From Faeciplasma avium (GTDB lineage Bacteria > Bacillota > Clostridia > Oscillospirales > Ruminococcaceae): DNA of 22,408 nucleotides. The position numbers and the translations under genes were made by a program. The first letter of the stretch is position 1. Each line of letters opens with the position of its first letter. The DNA lies in contig DVOL01000040.1 in the NCBI GenBank assembly GCA_018713505.1, forward strand, positions 1 through 22,408. Reading direction: 5' to 3'. Below, one piece after another: positions 1 to 6,207 of this stretch. The notes beneath the pieces were generated by a model. It ran no database searches, had not been told where the DNA came from, and saw only the letters and a program-made list of their open reading frames with translations.

Positions 1-956
1 ATGAAATTACGGTCCGCTTTAGGTGACTCAGTCAAGGAGATGGGAGCGTCAGTTTGACCACATAAGATGTCCGGATCGTCAAGGATGCCGGAAGAGGTCA
101 GCTCATCATACAGATCGTTCGCAAACAGCTCGGCGGCACGCCTGTACATATCGTCTTGCATGACAAGAAGCTCTGCTGTCGGCTCGCTTATAATAAAGTT
201 TAGGATATATTTGTCCCTTTGCGCCTGCAAAAAGCCGTATTTCTCAAGGTAATCTACCTCGCCCTCGACATAAACGGGGGAGACGCCAAGCTCATCGGCA
301 ATTTCGTTGACAGTCTTTGCTGTATTGCGCACACAGTAGCAGATATTCTGGGTGAGTGCGGAACGGAAGAACTCCTCTGGAGCTTTTCTACCCACAGAGC
401 CGTTGACGCCGTAGGAGTGGAATTTAATAGGGTTAAATCTAAGCTCGCCTGATTTTCTCATTGTATCCATACCTCGCTTCAATTCTTTTTTGGCTTCAAA
501 CAAGTGCCACTTGATGGTGCCAAGAGGAATGTCCAGCTCCCGGGCAATATCAGCCTGTCTGCGGTTTTCAAAATAATACGCAATCACTATTCTTCTTTGC
601 AGCCTGGAAAGGTAGGCAATCTCAGTCTGGAGACGGCGGATAGTCTCTGTATCTTCGACGGCGTCCAGCTCGGAGCAAGGAGCCGCAATCAGCTCCGCAA
701 GCTCGTCAATAGAAACTCCGACCATGCTTTTAGCAGTATCACGATAATAGTTACTGAGCGTGTTATGGGCAACGGTCCAGATAAACTTACCCATGTCCGC
801 AACATCATCCCTGACAATAAGCGAGCGGAACGCTCTTATCGCAATCTCCTGCGACAGATCCTCTGCATCGTGGATGCTTTTGCACCTCTTAAGAGCAAAT
901 CCGAATATAGGCTTTAGATACCTAGCTATGCTTTTCTCTACATCCTGTCTGTTCAC
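1..956 (-). CDS. Sigma-70 family (ECF-like) RNA polymerase sigma factor with C-terminal extension, 3' end cut by window edge
   Basis: This gene reads leftward and leaves the window, so 318 residues are visible and the C terminus is missing. It starts at a GTG (956-954) preceded by AGGAG with an 8-nt spacer. Residues about 10-75 look like sigma region 2 (DAEDLSQEI at 30-38, then FIWTVAHNTLSNYYRD near 58-73). Residues about 105-165 are region 4, with the helix-turn-helix ADIARELDIPLGTIKWHLFEAK that reads -35 elements. A further ~150 residues follow, which a plain ECF factor lacks. They include a second predicted helix-turn-helix (TVNEIADELGVSPVYVEGEV, 215-234) followed by an alpha-helical stretch. 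No anti-sigma gene is visible on the upstream side, so the extension may sense or regulate; that is inference. The family assignment is firm, but the regulon is unknown. Confidence 0.88.
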   Translation of the reverse strand, partial: MNRQDVEKSIARYLKPIFGFALKRCKSIHDAEDLSQEIAIRAFRSLIVRDDVADMGKFIWTVAHNTLSNYYRDTAKSMVGVSIDELAELIAAPCSELDAVEDTETIRRLQTEIAYLSRLQRRIVIAYYFENRRQADIARELDIPLGTIKWHLFEAKKELKRGMDTMRKSGELRFNPIKFHSYGVNGSVGRKAPEEFFRSALTQNICYCVRNTAKTVNEIADELGVSPVYVEGEVDYLEKYGFLQAQRDKYILNFIISEPTAELLVMQDDMYRRAAELFANDLYDELTSSGILDDPDILCGQTDAPISLTESPKADRNF

Positions 957-991
957 TTGTTTTTCTCCTTTTAAAGGCCTTCACCAATATA

Positions 992-1015
992 GACACGCAA
1001 ATCCGAAAAGGTTGG
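992..1015 (-). promoter_or_regulatory. Possible ECF-type promoter of the sigma gene
   Basis: Reading leftward, CCAAC (1015-1011) is followed after 16 nt by GTCTA (994-990). This has the AAC-N16-GTC layout of many extracytoplasmic-function sigma promoters, which often control their own gene. The match is loose and no good sigma-A promoter is evident here, so this is a weak call. Confidence 0.22.
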
Positions 1016-1085
1016 AAAAAGACCGCAGGTAAGCTCTCGCACCGATTAAATCTTTGATTAGATATAGGACGTCTGACAAATCATT

Positions 1086-1116
1086 AAAAAATATCCCAAG
1101 CAGGATAGCTTGGGAT
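1086..1116 (-). terminator. Rho-independent terminator of the tRNA gene
   Basis: A perfect 9-bp stem (1093-1101 with 1108-1116) has a 6-nt loop. On the minus strand it is followed by a run of six T (1091-1086). It lies 5 bp beyond the encoded CCA end of the tRNA, so it ends the tRNA transcript before the sigma gene. Confidence 0.85.
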
Positions 1117-1121
1117 TAATT

Positions 1122-1197
<76 letters not shown>

Positions 1198-1235
1198 ATA
1201 TATCTGCACCAAGGAACCTCGCTCGGTGCTAGATT

Positions 1236-1264
1236 ATGATAGCACATTTTTTTGATTCTGTCAA
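1236..1264 (-). promoter_or_regulatory. Sigma-A promoter of tRNA-fMet
   Basis: On the minus strand TTGACA (1264-1259) and TATCAT (1241-1236) are separated by 17 nt. The start of transcription would fall near 1229, about 30 nt before the mature tRNA 5' end at 1197. This matches a strong stable-RNA promoter. Confidence 0.75.
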
Positions 1265-1366
1265 GTGCTTTTTTGAAATTTTCATTGATTACCTAAATTT
1301 TTCTAAAACAATGCAGCAGATAAAGCCATTGGGAGGGACAGCGTCTGATAGCTGACGCTCGCCTGT

Positions 1367-3751
1367 TTATTTTTTTATCGTAGACGGCTTTCTTGCGATA
1401 AGGAAAATAATAAGCGCAGACACCGCAAATCCCGCTATGATTCCTGGCAGGCTTCCACGGCCTATAGCCATGTTTCCAAGCTGGTAGATTATCAGCGAGA
1501 CGCAGTAGGCGAAGCCGCACTGATAGCAGATTGCGGCGAGGGTCCATTTGGGGCTGTTCATTTCACGGCGGATTGCTCCAATCGCTGCGACGCAGGGGGC
1601 GCACAGTAGGTTGAATATCAGGAAGCTGTACGCCGAGAGCTTTGTCATGCCCTCAAAATCTAGGACTCCGAATACTCCGACTATCTCCTCCTTGGCGATA
1701 ATTCCCATCAGTGTGGCGACAGAAGCCTTTGCGCTTCCGAAGCCGAGCGGGACGAATATCACCGAGATTGCACTGCCTATAGTGCCTAGGATGCTTGTCT
1801 CAAGAGCCATGTCTATATCAAGACGCAGACTACCGTTTACAAAGCCGACATGAGACAGCGTCCAGACGAAAATCGAGGCAAGAAGAATAATAGTACCCGC
1901 CTTTTTGATGAATGAGCTGCCTCTTTCCCACATCGAGTTCATGAGGTTTTTAAGAGTCGGCATATGATAGGCGGGAAGCTCCATGACAAAAGGAGACGGC
2001 TCGCTTATGAACGGCTTTGTCTTTTTGAGTATGATTCCCGAGATGACTATTGCCGCAACTCCTGCAAAATAGGCGGAGGGAGCGACCCACCATGCTCCGC
2101 CGAAGATTGCGGTGGAAACCATGGCGATGACCGGCAGCTTAGCTCCGCAGGGGATAAAGGTGGTGGTCATGATGGTCATTCTGCGGTCGCTGTCGTTTTC
2201 AATCGTCCGTGACGCCATAATACCCGGCACGCCGCAGCCTGTTCCTATTAGCATGGGAATAAAGGACTTGCCGGACAGCCCGAATTTTCTAAAGAGCTTA
2301 TCCATTACAAAGGCTATCCTTGACATATATCCGCACGCCTCAAGAAAGGCTAGGAACAAAAACAGCACCAGCATCTGCGGAACAAAGCCCAAAACAGAGC
2401 CGACTCCGGCGATTATTCCGTCGACTATAAGGGACTTGAGCCAGTCGGCACAGCCGGCATTTTCCAGAAGCTCGGCAGCTAAAACGGGAACTCCGCTTAC
2501 CCAGATTCCGTACTCCGATGGCGCCGGAGCAAGCTCAAGCCAAGGCTCCACAAGCCCTGCAATATCATACCCTGCCGCAAAAAGCGAGTCTTTGTAGGAG
2601 TCATAGCCCTCTATAAACGCCTGATAATCCTTTGCTAGGACCGCATCCTCGATGTCCCTTGCGCCGACCTCGTCTGACGCTCTTGCCGCACCGAGCACGG
2701 ACATCAGCTCCTCGGTCCAGATATTCTCGGAGGCAAACTCTGAGGCGCTTTCATAGTATTCAGCCGAGCCTATTCCAAACAGGTGCCAGCCCTCGCCGAA
2801 CACGCCGTCGTTAGCCCAGTCTGTTGCCCAGCCTCCCACGGTAGTGACCGAGATATAGTAGACCAAAAACATCATGACGGCAAAAATCGGCAGAGCCAAA
2901 AACCTGTTAGTTACAACCTTGTCGATTCTTTCAGAGGTGCTAAGACCGTTGTGCTTTCTTTTATAGCACCTTTTTATGACCTCCTCGATGTAGTTGTATC
3001 TTTGGTTGATGATTATGCTCTCGGAATCGTCTCCCAGCTCCGCCTCGGCAAGCTTGATGTCATCCTCTATGTGGATGACCACCTCGTTGGGCAGGTTCAA
3101 AAGCCTTCTTACCCGCTCGTCACGCTCAAAAAGCTTGACGGCATACCATCTCTGCCTGTCTAGGGGGACGCTGTTGTGTATAGTAGCCTCCTCGATGTGC
3201 GCAAGGGCATGCTCGACGACACCTGAAAATCTGTGAATAGGCAGGACAAGACCGCTTTTTGCAGCCTCAGAGGCGGCAAGAGCTGCCTCCAAAAGACCCT
3301 GCTCCCTGACGGCGGATATCGGCATTACCGGGCAGCCAAACTCCTTTGAGAGAATGTCGGTATCTATCCTGTCGCCGTTTTTCTCGACGACATCCATCAT
3401 GTTTATCGCCATGACGACCGGAAGCCCTATCTCGACAAGCTGGGTGGTGAGATAGAGGTTTCTTTCTATATTGGTTCCGTCGATTATGTTTAAAATGGCG
3501 TCCGGCCTCTCGTCGACAAGATATCTCCTTGCCACGACCTCCTCCGGGGTGTATGGAGAAAGCGAGTATATTCCGGGAAGGTCGGTTATGATTATCTCAT
3601 CATGGCCCTTGAGCCTTCCTTCCTTTTTCTCGACGGTAACACCCGGCCAGTTTCCCACAAACTGGTTAGAGCCTGTAAGAGCGTTAAAAACCGTTGTCTT
3701 TCCGCAGTTGGGATTTCCCGCCAAGGCTATTTTTATCTCCCTTTTGTCCAT
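1367..3751 (-). CDS. feoB: Ferrous iron transport protein B (GTPase-gated membrane transporter)
   Basis: FeoB imports Fe2+ across the cytoplasmic membrane. Numbering from an upstream in-frame ATG at 3760 (797 residues), the G domain shows G1 GNPNCGKTT (15-23), G2 around T42, G3 DLPG (60-63), G4 NMMD (120-123) and G5 SAV. A helical regulatory domain runs to about 270. The membrane part starts with a helix near 285-306 and contains the Gate and core motifs (FVPQMLVLF, IPMLIGTGCGVPG, IPCGAKLP). The loop between the first and second helices, about residues 307-444, is far longer than the roughly 50 residues I recall for E. coli FeoB. AAAGGG touches the 3760 ATG directly but lies 9 nt before the ATG at 3751, so I choose 3751 (794 residues). 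feoA lies 70 nt upstream in the same operon. No feoC was found. Confidence 0.96.
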   Translation of the reverse strand: MDKREIKIALAGNPNCGKTTVFNALTGSNQFVGNWPGVTVEKKEGRLKGHDEIIITDLPGIYSLSPYTPEEVVARRYLVDERPDAILNIIDGTNIERNLYLTTQLVEIGLPVVMAINMMDVVEKNGDRIDTDILSKEFGCPVMPISAVREQGLLEAALAASEAAKSGLVLPIHRFSGVVEHALAHIEEATIHNSVPLDRQRWYAVKLFERDERVRRLLNLPNEVVIHIEDDIKLAEAELGDDSESIIINQRYNYIEEVIKRCYKRKHNGLSTSERIDKVVTNRFLALPIFAVMMFLVYYISVTTVGGWATDWANDGVFGEGWHLFGIGSAEYYESASEFASENIWTEELMSVLGAARASDEVGARDIEDAVLAKDYQAFIEGYDSYKDSLFAAGYDIAGLVEPWLELAPAPSEYGIWVSGVPVLAAELLENAGCADWLKSLIVDGIIAGVGSVLGFVPQMLVLFLFLAFLEACGYMSRIAFVMDKLFRKFGLSGKSFIPMLIGTGCGVPGIMASRTIENDSDRRMTIMTTTFIPCGAKLPVIAMVSTAIFGGAWWVAPSAYFAGVAAIVISGIILKKTKPFISEPSPFVMELPAYHMPTLKNLMNSMWERGSSFIKKAGTIILLASIFVWTLSHVGFVNGSLRLDIDMALETSILGTIGSAISVIFVPLGFGSAKASVATLMGIIAKEEIVGVFGVLDFEGMTKLSAYSFLIFNLLCAPCVAAIGAIRREMNSPKWTLAAICYQCGFAYCVSLIIYQLGNMAIGRGSLPGIIAGFAVSALIIFLIARKPSTIKK

Positions 3752-3821
3752 ATCTGTCATCCCTTTATAAAATCATTATCACGCTGATTCTGCCCGACCT
3801 ACGGCTTGGTCATAGCAAGGC

Positions 3822-4046
3822 TCAGTCCTGCGACACCTCGATAAGCTCGGCGTCCGCCTTTCTCAGGGACAGCTCATAGCCCCTTACGGTAAGCTCAAGC
3901 GGGTCTCCCAAGGGGGCGACCTTTCTTATAGTGATTTTAACTCCCTTGGTTATTCCCATATCCATAATCCTGCGGCGGAGCGCACCCTCACCGTTTAGCT
4001 TCAGGACGGTTACGCTTTTTCCGATTTTAGCATCCTTCAGGGTCAT
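3822..4046 (-). CDS. feoA: Ferrous iron transport protein A (SH3-like)
   Basis: This 74-residue protein has the length and layout of FeoA, a small cytoplasmic beta-barrel that assists FeoB. Family features include LRRRIMDMGITKGVKITIRK (23-42), the PLGDPLE turn, and a C-terminal strand with YELSLRKADAELIEV. GGAGG lies 7 nt before the ATG. feoB follows in the same direction, as in most feo operons. Iron control by Fur or a DtxR-type regulator would be expected, but I see no convincing operator. Confidence 0.95.
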   Translation of the reverse strand: MTLKDAKIGKSVTVLKLNGEGALRRRIMDMGITKGVKITIRKVAPLGDPLELTVRGYELSLRKADAELIEVSQD

Positions 4047-4083
4047 ATAAAAGCCTCCAGCCCGTTATTTGTTATGTGATTTT

Positions 4084-4112
4084 ATTATATGAAAAGCCTT
4101 GATATTTTTAAT
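4084..4112 (-). promoter_or_regulatory. Candidate feoAB promoter
   Basis: On the minus strand a perfect TATAAT (4089-4084) lies 17 nt after a weak ATTAAA (4112-4107). It is about 38 nt before the feoA start. The -35 is poor, so an activator or a different exact start is possible. Confidence 0.45.
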
Positions 4113-4362
4113 ATTCCGGCTCCGGCATGCCTAGTCTTATGAAGCCCGAATACCTTAATATAATTTTACTCTTTGCGCCTTGAAAGGTCAATAAAGCGAT
4201 GTCAAATTTGTATATCTGCAAAATATGTAAATATGCGCTGAGGCGGCTTTTGTTAAAAAGCACAACTGTATAGTGCAGGTAATTTTTATCCTGTCTTGAT
4301 AAAATGACGCCGACACATAATATGCATCGGCGCAAGGCATTTTAATAAATTATCAGCTGCGT
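4113..4362. other. AT-rich intergenic stretch between feoA promoter and the TM2 gene
   Basis: No convincing gene is present. A hairpin at 4308-4332 (CGCCGA paired with TCGGCG around a 13-nt loop) lies downstream of the TM2 gene and may weakly end its transcript. It lacks a solid T-run on the minus strand. A 75-codon open frame across 4108-4335 has no ribosome binding site or recognisable domain. Confidence 0.4.
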
Positions 4363-4818
4363 TTATACAACATAGTAGGTTGTTGGCTTGAACAAGAGCG
4401 TCAAAAAGTCGACTATCACGCCTATCATGAAAAGTCCGCCGGTGAATATGTAAAGGATACCCATTCCGATCTTGCCCTCGTAGAACTTATGCCCTCCGAC
4501 AAACCCAAGGAATATGCATAACAAAAGTGCGATATACTTGTTCTTTGCCCTTGCCGGCACCATCGGACCGGCCGCCACCTGATTGTTGACATTGGTGTTT
4601 GTGTTGGCGTTGTTGTTATTGATGACGATGTTGGAGGGAGACGGAGCCGCCTGTCTTAGCTCCTCGACCTGTCTGCCGCAGGCGGTGCAGATTACGGCGT
4701 CCATGGGAATTTTCGCTCCGCAGAACTTGCAAAACTTAGTGGGAGCCATAGCCTGAGCCGGCTCGGAGGCTGGCTGACGGTTGTCGGTGACATTTTGAGC
4801 GGTATCCTGATTTGTCAT
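4363..4818 (-). CDS. Zinc-ribbon plus TM2 domain membrane protein
   Basis: The start at 4818 is chosen because AAGGGG lies about 8 nt before it; an upstream in-frame ATG at 4875 overlaps the -10 region and cannot be used. The 151-residue product has a four-cysteine zinc ribbon (C30, C33, C44, C47). An Asn/Thr-rich linker follows (about 62-80, with a run of four Asn). The C terminus (93-143) has two membrane helices joined by GGHKFYEGK, the signature of TM2 proteins. Both ends probably face the cytoplasm. The function of such proteins is not established; roles in membrane quality control or signalling have been suggested. It stands alone behind its own consensus promoter. Confidence 0.8.
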   Translation of the reverse strand: MTNQDTAQNVTDNRQPASEPAQAMAPTKFCKFCGAKIPMDAVICTACGRQVEELRQAAPSPSNIVINNNNANTNTNVNNQVAAGPMVPARAKNKYIALLLCIFLGFVGGHKFYEGKIGMGILYIFTGGLFMIGVIVDFLTLLFKPTTYYVV

Positions 4819-4864
4819 AAAAACTTCCCCTTTACTCTTAAGCTTGTCGGCAGAATGAAAAAAG

Positions 4865-4907
4865 TCTCCTGCCATAATATTATAACAGGAGAGCTTTTAT
4901 CTGTCAA
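4865..4907 (-). promoter_or_regulatory. Consensus sigma-A promoter of the TM2 gene with a dyad around the -10
   Basis: TTGACA (4907-4902) and TATAAT (4884-4879) are both perfect and 17 nt apart on the minus strand. A perfect 7-bp inverted repeat, TCTCCTG (4865-4871) and CAGGAGA (4886-4892), brackets the -10. The upstream arm lies before the transcription start, so the repeat could act as a DNA operator but not as an RNA hairpin. Confidence 0.8.
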
Positions 4908-4950
4908 CACTATTTAAGAAAAATTATTAGCTGTTAATATGCGCTTGCGA

Positions 4951-5934
4951 CTACAGCATGGCGACAAGGATTACAAGAAGGCTTAGTATCATGTAAGCCA
5001 CGGCTGCGAACGCAAGATATATTACAGAGGTTCCGCCTGCGGCTCTTATAGCCTCGTTTTTGGGGCTTGAGAGCATAGGGGAGTCCCCGGCAGCCAGCAC
5101 CTGCCCCTTTTCCTTTATCTTTGCAATCTCTCTTTTAGCCTTGCGATAGTAAAGCCAGTTCGCAAATACTCCCGCCGCCAGTCTTAGGGCGTAGAATAGG
5201 AAGGATGAGATTAAATAGATGTTTTGAAAGAGCGGTGAGTCCAGAATGTAAGAGAGCGAGGGAAGATACCCCATCTCGATGAAGGTAAACAGCGTGGAGG
5301 GAATCGAGGTGAGTATGGTGCCGATAAGCATAAGAACGCCCTCGGGTATCATCTTTCTGTAGAAGAAATAGAGGTGCGGGAAGATAAATGCGCTGAAGTT
5401 AAAGGATACCCTGTTGCGCTTTGCAAATCTCATGAACTTGGGGATGAAGTATATCCAGTTGTTTCCGACATAGCTTGTGTACTCTCCGGCTGTGTTGCCG
5501 TCTAGGTCGGTCTCAAGGGTATATCTCTCGGAGCCAAAAAGCGGGATTCCGAAGTCTGTGAAAAACGGCTGCCCAGACTGCCTGCCGTTTTCGTTTTTCA
5601 TCTGCTCGTAGAAGGAGCCGGACGCCTTCTCCATATTTATCGGAGCGCCGCACTTCGAGCAAAACGGAGCCTCGGCGCTGTTTTCCTGCCCGCAGACCCG
5701 GCAGACTGCGGTTTTATGAGCCTTGGCGCTATCCTCACAGGACTCCTGATTCTTTGTATCAATCGGAGTCCAACCCTCGCCCTGCTCATGAAGCGAGGTA
5801 TTTATGCAGCCGCCCTCCTTCTTATAGCATTCTCTATGATAGGGGGAGCCGCACTGAGGACATACTACAATATCGTCCCCATCCTTGAAGGGAGAGCTGC
5901 AGGATACGCATGACTGTCCTTGATAATTTGGCAT
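4951..5934 (-). CDS. RING-like finger / zinc-ribbon / DUF2628-like membrane protein
   Basis: This 327-residue protein starts with a prokaryotic RING-type finger: C9, C12, C25, C28, H33, C36 and C43 fit a cross-braced Cys/His pattern. A four-cysteine zinc ribbon follows (C78, C81, C92, C95). The middle, about 174-200, has FNFSAFIFPHLYFFYRKM, resembling the start of DUF2628 membrane domains. Hydrophobic segments follow near 197-218, 238-262 and 300-326. Topology is likely cytosolic fingers on a membrane anchor. AAGGAG lies 7 nt before the ATG. Prokaryotic RING fingers are sometimes linked to ubiquitin-like systems, but no E1, E2 or ubiquitin-like gene is seen here, so no such role is claimed. 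It is next to another zinc-ribbon membrane protein, which has a separate promoter. Confidence 0.75.
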   Translation of the reverse strand: MPNYQGQSCVSCSSPFKDGDDIVVCPQCGSPYHRECYKKEGGCINTSLHEQGEGWTPIDTKNQESCEDSAKAHKTAVCRVCGQENSAEAPFCSKCGAPINMEKASGSFYEQMKNENGRQSGQPFFTDFGIPLFGSERYTLETDLDGNTAGEYTSYVGNNWIYFIPKFMRFAKRNRVSFNFSAFIFPHLYFFYRKMIPEGVLMLIGTILTSIPSTLFTFIEMGYLPSLSYILDSPLFQNIYLISSFLFYALRLAAGVFANWLYYRKAKREIAKIKEKGQVLAAGDSPMLSSPKNEAIRAAGGTSVIYLAFAAVAYMILSLLVILVAML

Positions 5935-5979
5935 GATTGTCTCCTTAAAAAAGCTAAAATTTTAGTATCTGCTGACTAC

Positions 5980-6014
5980 AGTATAGCACATATTTTTCAT
6001 TTTGCAAATGAAAA
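5980..6014 (-). promoter_or_regulatory. Promoter of the RING-like gene with a 21-bp palindrome over the -35
   Basis: On the minus strand TTGCAA (6007-6002) and TATACT (5985-5980) are 16 nt apart. A perfect inverted repeat with 9-bp arms (5994-6002 and 6006-6014) and a 3-nt centre covers the -35. A third copy of its half-site, TTTCATT, occurs at 6022-6028. The layout fits a repressor operator; the regulator is unknown. Confidence 0.6.
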
Positions 6015-6115
6015 TCCAAAATTTCATTGTGTTTTCACCCAATTTGCATGATGAGCCGTCCATTTTTCCCAAACCCGAAAAATAGCCCCACACAGGTGAG
6101 CGCAAGACCACCGGC

Positions 6116-6155
6116 TTCGACAAATTTGCACATATGCACTGCTGTAAACTATCAT
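6116..6155 (+). promoter_or_regulatory. spoIIE promoter with a Spo0A box
   Basis: TTGCAC (6126-6131) and TATCAT (6150-6155) are 18 nt apart, about 52 nt before the spoIIE start. TTCGACA at 6116-6122 is the exact complement of the Spo0A box TGTCGAA and ends 3 nt before the -35. In Bacillus subtilis spoIIE is activated by phosphorylated Spo0A from boxes near the -35, so position and gene agree. Only one exact box is visible. Confidence 0.6.
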
Positions 6156-6207
6156 AGGACTTTAATCAATGCATTATGCATATTACGCAAAGAAAGGATA
6201 AGTTAGG

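Noticed and set aside
67..1032. Several plus-strand open frames across the left edge
   Set aside because: They are antisense to the sigma factor gene, whose sigma regions 2 and 4 are clear on the minus strand.
1340..1359. Hairpin (AGCGTC/GACGCT) after feoB as a terminator
   Set aside because: The 6-bp stem is followed by GTCCCTCCC on the minus strand, with no T-run.
3767..3781. Fur-box-like half-site (TGATAAT) just before feoB
   Set aside because: Only one half matches the 7-1-7 consensus; the other half matches four of seven bases, and the site lies inside the operon rather than at its promoter.
4108..4335. 75-codon open frame on the minus strand between feoA and the TM2 gene
   Set aside because: No ribosome binding site, no recognisable domain, spans the candidate feoAB promoter -35 and an intergenic hairpin, and has an unlikely composition for a real protein.
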